A program made the position numbers and the translations under genes. From Arthrobacter sp. ov118 (GTDB lineage: Bacteria > Actinomycetota > Actinomycetes > Actinomycetales > Micrococcaceae): a DNA stretch of 64,000 nucleotides. The first letter of the stretch is position 1, and each line of letters starts with the position of its first letter. Below are positions 8,872 to 16,635 of the stretch, piece after piece. The stretch lies in the NCBI RefSeq assembly GCF_900116495.1, contig NZ_FPAY01000003.1, positions 372,001-436,000 of the forward strand, given 5' to 3'. The notes under the pieces are model-generated. The model searched no databases and was not told the origin of the DNA. It worked only from the letters and a program-made list of their open reading frames with translations.

Positions 8872-10008
8872 ATGAGTTGCTCGAACGAAACTTGGACCGC
8901 GCCGGGACCTGACGCGGGGACGGACTGGCGCTCCGCGCTGGCCCAGCCCCGCGCCCGGCGCTGGTACATCGGCGCAGGCGTCTCGGCTCTCCTTTGGGGA
9001 ACGGGTGCGTGGACGGCCCGCATGGTGGACGACACCCCGGTGCTGCTCAAGCTCGCCATCGGAGCCAACATGGTGGCGCTGTTTGTGGTGTACGCCGCGC
9101 TCCCGCCGCTGAGCTGGGGGCGGACGCTGAAATTCAAGCTCGCCGCGTTCGGCGTCCTGCTCGCCGTCGACCTCCTGCTGTTTCTGACTCTGGGTCCGGA
9201 GTCCTCATGGACTTGGACCTTTGTTGCGGTGGCGGCAGCGATGCAGGCGTACCCGGGCCGGACCGGCTACTACCTGATCGCCGGGCTCAGCGCTTCTGCC
9301 CTGCTGCTGCAGCTCGCCGCCGGCGAAGCCTGGGAGCAGGCTCTGGTGCAGCCGGCCATCATTCTGTCCGGCGGACTCATGATGCATGCCTTCGGCCGCC
9401 AGACCGAGACAGTCCGGCAGCTGCGCAGCGCCCAGAACGAGCTGGCCGCACTCGCCGTTGCCGAGGAGCGGAACAGAGTGGCCCGGGACATGCACGACAT
9501 TCTGGGCCATTCGCTCACCGTTATCGCCGTCAAGGCAGAACTCGCGGGCCGGCTGATTGCGATCGCTCCGGAGAAGGCCGCTGTGGAGGTTGCGCAGCTG
9601 GAGGACCTGGCCCGCGGCGCCTTGGCGGATGTCCGGGCCACAGTCAGCGGACACCGCGGCGTGAACATCAGCTCCGAACTGGCCAGCGCCCGCAGCGCGC
9701 TGGAAGCGGCTGGGATCGAGCCGCAGCTTCCGGGTGCGGCGGACGAGGTTCCGGCGAAGTCCCGGGAGCTTTTCGGGTGGGTCTTGCGGGAAGCGGTGAC
9801 CAACGTGGTGCGGCACTCGGGTGCGGACCGGTGCACGGTTACCCTGAGCGGAAGCGCGATCCAGATCGACGACGACGGCCGAGGCCCGGCCGGGGCTTCC
9901 GCCGGCGGTGGCCTGCGGGGCCTGAGGGAACGCGCGGCTGCGCACGGGGCGACAGTGAGCCTTGGCCCCTCCCCGATGGGCGGCTTCCGTGTGCGGGTGA
10001 GCGCATGA
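8872..10008 (+). CDS. Sensor histidine kinase, DesK-like (HisKA_3)
   Basis: A 378-residue membrane kinase. Residues 31-170 hold five or six hydrophobic segments with little periplasmic sequence, as in DesK-type sensors that monitor the membrane itself. The dimerisation/phosphorylation motif RDMHDILGHSL places the phosphorylated His at residue 208. The N-box is EAVTNVVRHSGA and the ATP lid region is DDDGRGPAGASAGGGLRGL. Its stop overlaps the response-regulator start (ATGA at 10005-10008). It probably signals to the adjacent regulator to control the upstream ABC exporter. Confidence 0.9.
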   Translation: MSCSNETWTAPGPDAGTDWRSALAQPRARRWYIGAGVSALLWGTGAWTARMVDDTPVLLKLAIGANMVALFVVYAALPPLSWGRTLKFKLAAFGVLLAVDLLLFLTLGPESSWTWTFVAVAAAMQAYPGRTGYYLIAGLSASALLLQLAAGEAWEQALVQPAIILSGGLMMHAFGRQTETVRQLRSAQNELAALAVAEERNRVARDMHDILGHSLTVIAVKAELAGRLIAIAPEKAAVEVAQLEDLARGALADVRATVSGHRGVNISSELASARSALEAAGIEPQLPGAADEVPAKSRELFGWVLREAVTNVVRHSGADRCTVTLSGSAIQIDDDGRGPAGASAGGGLRGLRERAAAHGATVSLGPSPMGGFRVRVSA

Positions 10009-10613
10009 TCCGGCTGCTGATCGCGGACGACCAGGCCCTGGTGCGCGGCGCCATTGCTGCGCTGCTCGGCCTGGAACCCGATATTGAGGTTGTGGCCGAG
10101 GTGGGCCGCGGCGACGAAGTGCTGGCCGCCGCGCTGGAGTCCCGCGCCGATGTGGCGTTGCTCGACGTCGACATGCCGGGGCTGGACGGCATAGCCGCGG
10201 CCGCCGAGGTCCGTGCCGCGGCGCCGGCCTGCCGTGTCTTGATGGTCACCACCTTCGGCCGGCCCGGCTACCTCCGGCGGGCACTGCAGGCCGGTGCCGG
10301 CGGATTCGTCGTCAAGGACACCCCGGCCCGGCAGCTCGCCGACGCCGTCCGCAGGATCCACCGCGGGCTGCGCGTTGTGGACCCGGCCCTCGCAGCCGAG
10401 ACACTGACCAGCGGGGAAAGCCCCCTCACGGGGCGAGAGACGGACGTCCTCCGGGCAGCATCCCACGGCGGGACGGTCGCCAGCATCGCCCAGGCCACGT
10501 TCCTGAGCGAGGGGACCGTCCGCAACTACCTCTCCAGCGCCATGGGCAAGACAGGTGCCCGCACCCGGGCCGAGGCCGTGCGCGCGGCGGAGGACAACGG
10601 CTGGCTCCTCTAA
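10005..10613 (+). CDS. LuxR/NarL-family response regulator
   Basis: A 202-residue two-domain regulator. The receiver domain starts MIRLLIADD, with the phosphoacceptor Asp54 in ALLDVDMPG, Thr in VTTFG and Lys in VVKDTPA. The C-terminal GerE/LuxR helix-turn-helix covers about residues 140-200 (LTGRETDVLRAASHG, then SEGTVRNYLS). It is translationally coupled to the kinase gene. DesR-type regulators dimerise on phosphorylation and bind dyads like the one at 6943-6956. Confidence 0.92.
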   Translation: MIRLLIADDQALVRGAIAALLGLEPDIEVVAEVGRGDEVLAAALESRADVALLDVDMPGLDGIAAAAEVRAAAPACRVLMVTTFGRPGYLRRALQAGAGGFVVKDTPARQLADAVRRIHRGLRVVDPALAAETLTSGESPLTGRETDVLRAASHGGTVASIAQATFLSEGTVRNYLSSAMGKTGARTRAEAVRAAEDNGWLL

Positions 10614-10678
10614 GCAACGCGGGGTCACTTCCGGCCCCTTCGGAGGGGCCTTATGGGCGGTAAGTGACTCCGCGTTGC
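10614..10678. repeat. Composite inverted repeat between convergent genes (REP-like / bidirectional terminator)
   Basis: Arms at 10614-10630 and 10662-10678 pair over 17 bp with one G-T pair. Inside, GGCCCCT (10633-10639) and AGGGGCC (10644-10650) form a second hairpin with a TCGG loop. The element fills the gap between the response regulator and the GH65 gene, which converge here. No T-run follows. It could terminate both transcripts; the elaborate two-hairpin form also fits a dispersed REP/BIME-like element. Confidence 0.6.
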
Positions 10679-10690
10679 CTTGGCGGAGCG

Positions 10691-13021
10691 TCAGACGCTG
10701 GCGCGAACCACCGGGATCGACGCCGTCGGCGGACCGCTGGGGAAGACCGTGGGTTCGGGGGCCGCGAGGGGCGCCAGCGGTACGCGGACCGGCTCGCCGC
10801 CCACGGCGAGCAGTTCGCCGCGCACGTCGACCTCCAGCGAGGCGCCGTCGCGGACCGCCAAGGTGATGGACTCCTGCGCCAACGCGACCTGCAGGAGCCG
10901 GCCCTGGATCTTCAGGTGGAACGCGAGTCCGTCCCATTCGGCGGGCAGTCGCGGGTCGAAGTACGGCACGGCGCCCTGGTCCCGGAGACCGGCGAAGCCG
11001 CTGACCAGGGAGCTCCACACCCCGCCGGTGGAGGCGATGTGCACGCCGTCGATCGTGTTGCCGTGGGTGTCGTCGAGGTCGATGAACAGGGCGTGCGTGA
11101 AGTGGTCCAGCGCGGCCTTGCCGTAGCCGACCTCGGCGGCCATGATGCCCTGGACGCAGGCGGACAAGGTGGAGTCCCCGGTGGTGATGGGATCGTAGAA
11201 GTCGAAGGCGCGGCGCTTTTCCTCGGCGGAGAAGTCCTGCCACTGCAGGAACATGGCCAGCACGGTGTCCGCCTGCTTCAGGACCTGGTGCCGGTAGATC
11301 ACCAGCGGGTGGAAGTGCAGCAGCAGCGGGTACTTGGACCGCGGCGTCGTCCAGTCCCACGGTTCCAGGGTCATGAAGTCGTTGTCCTGGGAGTGGACCT
11401 GAAGGTCCTCGTCGTACGGTATCTGCATACGGTTGGCGGCCTGCTCCCAGAGCTGGCGCTCGGCGTCGCTGACCTCGGGGTAGTTCAGGCCGGCTGCGGC
11501 GCGGAGGTTAAAGCGGGCCATGACGTTGGTGTAGAGGTTGTCGTTGACGACGGCGGTGTACTCGTCGGGGCCGGTGACGCCGTGGATGTGGAAGAGCCCG
11601 TCCTTGCCGAAGAAGCCCAGGGACGCCCACATCCTGGCGGTTTCGATCAGCAGCTCCGCACCGAGGGTTTCCTGGAATTCGGTGTCTCCGCTGGCCCAGA
11701 TATACCTGTTGGTGGCGAACGCGATCGCGGCGGCGATGTGGAACTGGGCAGTGCCGGCCGCGTAGTAGGCGCTGGCCTCCAGCCCATTGATGGTGCGCCA
11801 GGGAAACAGTGCTCCGTCGACGCTGAGTTCCTTGGCACGGATCTTGGCCTCGGGCAGGAGGTCATGGCGGAATTCCAGGACCTGCCGGGCGTTGCCCGGG
11901 TTGGTGTAGGTCAGGTAGGGCAGCAGGTACACTTCCTGGTCCCAGAAGTAGTGGCCCTCATAGCCGGAACCGGACACGCCCTTGGCCGGGATGCCGGCCA
12001 CATCGGCGCAGGCTGTGGCCTGGGCGAGCTGGAACAGGTTCCAACGGATGCCCTGCTGCAGCTCGGACTGTCCCGCCACCACGATGTCGCTGGTTTTCCA
12101 GTAGTCGCGGTAGTGGGCCTGGCTCTGGGCGAAAATCTCGCTGAGCGGCTTGAGGGCGGCTTCGGCGTTGTCCGTCAGGTCCTCCGCGGCCTGACCCACG
12201 GCGTAGCTCACGCTCTTCTCGAGCACGAACGGCGCGTCGGCGCTGACGGCGAGCACGTAGCGGACACTGCTCTCGTCCTGGTCCACCTGGGTGGCAAAGG
12301 GCTGCACTTCGGCGGAGGTCCAGTGGTCCACGGCCATGCCAAGCCGCTGCTTGGATTCCGCCGCTTCCCAGGACATGCGCAATGAACCGTCGGCGCCGTC
12401 GAGCCGCAAGGGCAGCAGCACGCGCCCGGCGTGCCGGCCGGCGCGGCGCGGATCGTGGGCGGAGTGGTCCTCCACCGGCTGGTCCTGGCGGTTGATGACG
12501 GAGGACGTGACGTCCGCGGAGATATCGCGGTCGGCGGCCACTTCGAGGCTGATGCCAAGCGCGCCGCGGGATTCGTAGCCGACGGCACGGCGCTCGGTGG
12601 TGGTCACGGTGGCGCCGGACCGGCACTGCCACATGATCCGGCACTCGTAGACGCCGCTGGCGAAGTCCACGCTGCGCCGGTAGTCCAGGACGGTGGACTC
12701 GTCCAGGCTCAGCTGCTCGCCGTCGATGATGACGGTGAAGTTGTTGGCGTCGGGAATGTAGAGGATCCGCTGCCCGGTCCGGGCGAACCCGTAGGCGTTC
12801 TCCGCGTGCTTGATGTCCCAGGTCTCGTGGAAGCCGTTGATGAACGTGCCGGGAAGGTCGGCGTCGGCTGCGGCCCAGTGTGCGCCGCGGATGCCCAGGT
12901 GCCCGTTGCCCAGGCTGAACAGGGTCTCCAGGGTGCCGGCGTTGCCGGGGAGATGGACCGTCTCGACCAGCTGCCAGGGGTCGTTGGGAAACCGGGCGCG
13001 GTCCGAGGTGATAAGAGCCAT
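10691..13021 (-). CDS. Glycoside hydrolase family 65 disaccharide phosphorylase
   Basis: A 776-residue GH65 enzyme. The general acid is Glu487 in HGVTGPDEYTAVVNDN, the same residue number as in characterised maltose phosphorylases. The block GSGYEGHYFWDQEVY near residue 351 and HIASTGGVW near 680 also fit the family. GH65 enzymes of this kind cleave an alpha-glucoside with phosphate and invert configuration, giving beta-glucose-1-phosphate. The neighbouring beta-phosphoglucomutase consumes exactly that product, which favours a phosphorylase over a hydrolase. Substrate (maltose, trehalose, kojibiose or nigerose) cannot be decided from sequence alone. It lies 53 bp after the mutase gene, probably in one operon. 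Confidence 0.9.
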   Translation of the reverse strand: MALITSDRARFPNDPWQLVETVHLPGNAGTLETLFSLGNGHLGIRGAHWAAADADLPGTFINGFHETWDIKHAENAYGFARTGQRILYIPDANNFTVIIDGEQLSLDESTVLDYRRSVDFASGVYECRIMWQCRSGATVTTTERRAVGYESRGALGISLEVAADRDISADVTSSVINRQDQPVEDHSAHDPRRAGRHAGRVLLPLRLDGADGSLRMSWEAAESKQRLGMAVDHWTSAEVQPFATQVDQDESSVRYVLAVSADAPFVLEKSVSYAVGQAAEDLTDNAEAALKPLSEIFAQSQAHYRDYWKTSDIVVAGQSELQQGIRWNLFQLAQATACADVAGIPAKGVSGSGYEGHYFWDQEVYLLPYLTYTNPGNARQVLEFRHDLLPEAKIRAKELSVDGALFPWRTINGLEASAYYAAGTAQFHIAAAIAFATNRYIWASGDTEFQETLGAELLIETARMWASLGFFGKDGLFHIHGVTGPDEYTAVVNDNLYTNVMARFNLRAAAGLNYPEVSDAERQLWEQAANRMQIPYDEDLQVHSQDNDFMTLEPWDWTTPRSKYPLLLHFHPLVIYRHQVLKQADTVLAMFLQWQDFSAEEKRRAFDFYDPITTGDSTLSACVQGIMAAEVGYGKAALDHFTHALFIDLDDTHGNTIDGVHIASTGGVWSSLVSGFAGLRDQGAVPYFDPRLPAEWDGLAFHLKIQGRLLQVALAQESITLAVRDGASLEVDVRGELLAVGGEPVRVPLAPLAAPEPTVFPSGPPTASIPVVRASV

Positions 13022-13074
13022 GGTTCAGGGGTTCCTTCGGGCGGGATTAAGCAGTGCGGATTGGCGGGTGCGGG

Positions 13075-13818
13075 CTAGAGCAGTTCGGCGAGGTCGTTGA
13101 CCACTACCGTGGCGCCGGCGTCGAGGAGCGTCTGCCGGCCGGCTCCGCGGTCGACGCCGATCACCGAACGGAAGGTGCCCGCACTGCCGGCCTGGACGCC
13201 GGAGACGGCGTCCTCCACCACGACGCAGTCCTGGCTGGGCAGGTCCAGGAGGCGCGCGGCATATTCATAGGTGGCCGGGCTGGGCTTGCCGGGCAGCCCC
13301 TCGGCCACGGCGACGACGCCGTCGACCACCACCGGGAAGTAGTCGGACAGACCGGCGGCCTTGAGCACGGCCGGGGCGTTCCGGGAGGAGGAGACGACGG
13401 CGAGCTTGAGTCCGCGCGCCAGCGCGGCGTCGACGAACCGGACGGAGCCCTCGTACGGCTGGACTCCGCCGGCCTCCACGATGTCGTTGAAGACTTTGTT
13501 CTTGCGGTTGCCGAGCCCGTGGACGGTCTCGTTTGCTGGGTCGTCGTCCGCCGGGCCCTCGGGCAGCACAATTCCGCGGGAGGCCAGGAAGTCCCGGACG
13601 CCGTCGAACCGCGGCTTGCCGTCGATGTGGTCAAAGTAATCGCTCTCGCGGTACGGGGCTGCGTCCGGGACCGAGGCCAGATAGCCGTCGAAGAGCTGCT
13701 GCCACGCGTGCTCGTGCACCACCGCGGTAGGCGTCAGGACGCCGTCGAGGTCGAAAAGGATGGCGGACGCGCCGGAGATGGCACCGGCCAGTCCGGAGGT
13801 GTCGGGAACTGCGGTCAT
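13075..13818 (-). CDS. pgmB: Beta-phosphoglucomutase (HAD family)
   Basis: A 247-residue HAD-superfamily protein starting at the ATG at 13818 with an AAAGGA ribosome site. The nucleophile and acid/base are Asp23 and Asp25 in LFDLDGVLTP, the Ser motif is VVSSSRNA, the Lys is in GKPSPATYEYAA, and the metal Asp is in CVVVEDAVSG. It should convert beta-glucose-1-phosphate from the adjacent GH65 phosphorylase to glucose-6-phosphate. The first motif has PTAVV where many beta-PGMs have DTA, a small departure. Usual length for the family is 220-250 residues. Confidence 0.88.
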   Translation of the reverse strand: MTAVPDTSGLAGAISGASAILFDLDGVLTPTAVVHEHAWQQLFDGYLASVPDAAPYRESDYFDHIDGKPRFDGVRDFLASRGIVLPEGPADDDPANETVHGLGNRKNKVFNDIVEAGGVQPYEGSVRFVDAALARGLKLAVVSSSRNAPAVLKAAGLSDYFPVVVDGVVAVAEGLPGKPSPATYEYAARLLDLPSQDCVVVEDAVSGVQAGSAGTFRSVIGVDRGAGRQTLLDAGATVVVNDLAELL

Positions 13819-13906
13819 GGTCAAAGTCCTTTCAGACGGCGGACAGGCAAGACAACGGGTAGGACGCGGATATGGAGATGGGGCGGTTCTGGAGTGCTGG
13901 CTGGAA

Positions 13907-13965
13907 TGCTGGCGCACGCCTGCGGGCGCCGGGTGAAGTGCTGGCGCGCATCTGCGGGCGCCGGG
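13907..13965. repeat. Two 27-bp direct repeats in the lacI-pgmB gap
   Basis: TGCTGGCGCACGCCTGCGGG... at 13907-13933 recurs at 13939-13965 with three mismatches, a 32-bp period. It sits in the 190-bp non-coding gap before the phosphoglucomutase gene. It may be slippage-derived or a pair of regulator sites; there is no dyad in it. Confidence 0.5.
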
Positions 13966-14008
13966 GCCGGGCGCGGTGCGGACGGCCCGGGGAAAGCGCC
14001 GCCAGCCT

Positions 14009-15043
14009 TCAGCGGCGGCGGCGGGTGCTCTTGCGTTCTATGAGCTTCGTTTCCAGGGTGTGGTGCGACGGGGGGTTCGGGAGCCCCGAGCGGTGAAGTC
14101 TTTCAATCAGGAGGTTGGCCGCGAAGGCGCCCTGATCCGCTACCGGCTGGGCGATTGTGGTCAGCCCCAGGAACCAGCTCATCTGATGATCGTCTATTCC
14201 TATGATGGACACGTTTTTCGGTGCTGACAAACCGAGATCCCTGAGGGCCATGAGTGCGCCGAAGGCCGTTTCGTCGCAGCCGGCGAAAACCGCGGACGGT
14301 ACGCGGCGGTTTTCCATGAGTTCCGTCATGGCCCTGCGGCCGCCCTCAATGCTGGATCCGGCGTTGATCACGAGGTCCGGGTCGACCGTCAGTTCGTGCT
14401 CGGCCAGGGCGCGTTCGAAGCCTCGGCGCCGATCGCCGGCGGTCACCAATGACGGCGCCCCGGCTTCGCTGCCCGCGAGGATCGCGAGGTCCCAGTGGCC
14501 CAGCCCCAACAGGTGGTTCGTGGCCGTGCGGGCGGCTTCCTCGTTGTCGATGCCCACGTTGTCCCACGGGACGTCGTGCATCCCGACGCTGGCCACGGCG
14601 AGGCCCGACTCGGCGAGGGCTGCCATCTCGGCCGCGTCGAGGGCGATGTTGAGTAACAGCACGCCGTCGACCCGGTGGGACAGCCCGGCAAGGTCGCCGA
14701 AGAGTTTCTGCTGCACGCTGGGCCGGTTCCGGAGGCTGATCAGCACGGTGTCGTAGCCGCTGTCGGCGAAGACTTCCTCGGCCGCTTCCACGGCCTGGGC
14801 GAAGAACCAGGCGGTGGCCGTGGGGGCGATGATGGCCACGGAGCCGGTGCTGCCGCCGGCGAGGCGGGAGGCGGCGGACGAGGCCTTGTAACCGAGCTTG
14901 GCTGCGGCATCGCTAACCCGGGCCTGGGCTCGTTCGGAGATGTTGGGCAGGTTCCGCAGCGCCCGGGAGACGGTGCAGATGGAGAGTCCGGAGAGCGCTG
15001 CGACATCTTGGATTGTCACGCGCGGAGTTCTAGCCTCGAGCAC
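14009..15043 (-). CDS. LacI-family transcriptional regulator
   Basis: A 344-residue repressor. The N-terminal helix-turn-helix is VTIQDVAALSGLSICTVSRA (residues 9-28), followed by the hinge helix and a periplasmic-binding-protein-like ligand domain from about residue 65. The GTG start at 15043 has AAAGGG upstream. It precedes the phosphoglucomutase and GH65 genes on the same strand, so it probably senses the disaccharide or a breakdown product and controls this operon and itself. The C-terminus ends in a basic tail (RKSTRRRR). Confidence 0.9.
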   Translation of the reverse strand: MLEARTPRVTIQDVAALSGLSICTVSRALRNLPNISERAQARVSDAAAKLGYKASSAASRLAGGSTGSVAIIAPTATAWFFAQAVEAAEEVFADSGYDTVLISLRNRPSVQQKLFGDLAGLSHRVDGVLLLNIALDAAEMAALAESGLAVASVGMHDVPWDNVGIDNEEAARTATNHLLGLGHWDLAILAGSEAGAPSLVTAGDRRRGFERALAEHELTVDPDLVINAGSSIEGGRRAMTELMENRRVPSAVFAGCDETAFGALMALRDLGLSAPKNVSIIGIDDHQMSWFLGLTTIAQPVADQGAFAANLLIERLHRSGLPNPPSHHTLETKLIERKSTRRRR

Positions 15044-15102
15044 TGGGCCCAGCCCTTTCTTCCCCTGAAGTAGTAAGCCCGGTGTTCATGGCCGAGGTTG
15101 AT

Positions 15103-15116
15103 TGTAAGCGCTTACA
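15103..15116. promoter_or_regulatory. LacI-type operator, perfect 14-bp palindrome
   Basis: TGTAAGCGCTTACA is fully symmetric and has the central CG typical of LacI/GalR-family operators. It lies 60 bp upstream of the lacI-family start codon, where autoregulation would act. Confidence 0.75.
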
Positions 15117-15310
15117 TTTTTTTCGCGCAAGTGGAGGATTGCAGGGGTTGGGCGGGAAGCGGCGGACCCGGGGCCGCCTCGCTGGCCGCGGGTCCGGCCT
15201 GGGCGGGTGCCCGCCGCGCGGGTTGGCGCGGGTTGACCACGGGTTGGCCGCCGCCATCTAGCGGGAACCGGTCTAGCCAGAACCGGGGCGGCCGGCCGTG
15301 CGGGTTGGGG

Positions 15311-15928
15311 TTAGCGCAGGACGTAGTGGCGCAGGAACGCGGCAACGTCCACCAGCTCGGCCTTGGAGATCGTGTGGCCCATGCCCGGATAGGTCCGGGC
15401 CGTCAGCTGCGTATGCCGGTGCAGCCAGTCCGCGGTGTGTTCGGTGGCGGCGTCATTGATCACGACGTCGGCCTTGTCCCGGCCCCAGAAGAACGGCGGC
15501 CGGGCGTCAAACGATTCGCTCATGGCAAGGAGTTCGTTATCGAGGACAAAGCCGGACAGCCCAACGACGGCACGGAACTGTTCCGGCCGGAGCCGCAGCA
15601 GCGTGCTGGCCATGGCCATTCCCTGCGAAAAACCGAGCAGGCTGACGCTGCTGTGCCGGGCCTTGACCGACTCGATCCAAGCCAAAACCGTGTTGGTGGC
15701 CGCGATGACGTCGGCAAAGTCGTGGGTCAGGAAATAGTCCAGGACGAACCAGCCGTAGTAGCCTCCGAAGTCCTTGGGTCCGCGCAGGGCGGCGCAGCTG
15801 AACTCCGCTGGCAGCGAGCCGAACAACTTGGACATGCGGGATTCGTCCGTGCCATAGCCGTGGAGCATCACCAGCAGCGGCGTGCCGGCGCGTTCGTGTT
15901 CGGGTTTCGACCAGAGGACCGTTTCCAT
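15311..15928 (-). CDS. Alpha/beta hydrolase, phospholipase/carboxylesterase family
   Basis: A 205-residue cytoplasmic serine hydrolase. The oxyanion region is LLVMLHGYGTDE, the nucleophile elbow is LLGFSQGMAM (Ser in GFSQG), the acid Asp is likely in WGRDKADVVI, and the catalytic His is in GMGHTISK. This order and size match the AB_hydrolase_2 family of small carboxylesterases. The physiological ester is unknown. It is a single gene; the upstream 350 bp are non-coding. Confidence 0.87.
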   Translation of the reverse strand: METVLWSKPEHERAGTPLLVMLHGYGTDESRMSKLFGSLPAEFSCAALRGPKDFGGYYGWFVLDYFLTHDFADVIAATNTVLAWIESVKARHSSVSLLGFSQGMAMASTLLRLRPEQFRAVVGLSGFVLDNELLAMSESFDARPPFFWGRDKADVVINDAATEHTADWLHRHTQLTARTYPGMGHTISKAELVDVAAFLRHYVLR

Positions 15929-16282
15929 GGGCCCAGCCTATCCAGCACGGGCTGCCGTTCCGCTCCCCTGCCTGGTTGCAGGGGCGCTTCCGCCATGGAA
16001 ACGAACCTCCGCCGCCTCTGCTTGGCTCCACACACAATGCGCCACGGAAACGGACTTCCGCGGCTCGGATCCGCGGGGCGTACGACCGAAAACGGTGCGC
16101 CCGTGCTGCCACGGTGCGCCTGTCCGGACCGGGTGCGACGATCCGAAAACACCGCCGACGTCGGGAAACGGCGGAAATTCCTTCTTGGCTGGTTGATTGA
16201 AACAGCCAAGAAGGGGTTGTAGCGTGACACCGGACAGCATGCTTGGCATCCTCATCTGGCCCGAGGCATCAAGGAGCACGTT
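15929..16282. other. Non-coding gap with short direct repeats and two hairpins
   Basis: No convincing gene. The block CCATGGAAACGAACCTCCGC at 15993 recurs as CCACGGAAACGGACTTCCGC at 16042, each 23 bp with four or five differences. GAAAAC/GAAAC words recur further on (about 16087, 16144 and 16164). A small hairpin (CCCCTGC/GCAGGGG) lies at 15965-15984, near the esterase start, and a longer one at 16180-16214. Confidence 0.5.
16180..16214. promoter_or_regulatory. 12-bp perfect hairpin upstream of DUF6458 gene
   Basis: CCTTCTTGGCTG and CAGCCAAGAAGG form a perfect 12-bp stem with an 11-nt loop, 68 bp before the small membrane-protein gene. No T-run follows on either strand. It could be a leader attenuator or a protein-binding dyad. 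Confidence 0.5.
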
Positions 16283-16546
16283 ATGAGACTCGGTTCCGCG
16301 ATCTTCCTCATCGCCATTGGCGCCATCCTCGCCTGGGCCGTCGCCCCGGGGCTGATCCCCAATGTGAACCAGACCATGATTGGCTACATCCTCATGGTGG
16401 TCGGTGTCATTGGGCTCATCGCGTCACTCGTCATGGCCTCCCCCGGCCGCGGCCGCTCGCGCCGGGTCAGCGAAAGTCGCACTGTAGTAGACCCGAACAC
16501 AGGCGAGACGGTCACCCGCAATGAGAGCCGCGACGCAGACATCTGA
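16283..16546 (+). CDS. DUF6458 small membrane protein
   Basis: An 87-residue protein with two membrane helices (about residues 5-22 and 31-50). A basic, polar C-terminal tail follows (GRGRSRRVSESRTVVDPNTG). This layout and the opening MRLGSAIFLIAIGAILAWAV match actinobacterial DUF6458 proteins, which have no known function. The start has AAGGAG upstream. It is followed by the palindrome array, so it marks the array's left border. Confidence 0.8.
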   Translation: MRLGSAIFLIAIGAILAWAVAPGLIPNVNQTMIGYILMVVGVIGLIASLVMASPGRGRSRRVSESRTVVDPNTGETVTRNESRDADI

Positions 16547-16635
16547 AACTCGCCCGCAGCCTACGCGGCGCGGAAACCCACGACCCGATAGCCGGGCCGG
16601 ACTTTGAAGCGGGACCGGCGTCTGCCCGGAAAACT

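Noticed and set aside
8994..10613. Single 539-codon gene covering sensor and response regulator
   Set aside because: The first two thirds is an out-of-frame shadow of the kinase. The true regulator starts at 10005, overlapping the kinase stop.
10664..12385. 573-codon plus-strand frame opposite GH65
   Set aside because: Antisense shadow of a strongly conserved gene in GC-rich DNA; no start site or recognisable domain.
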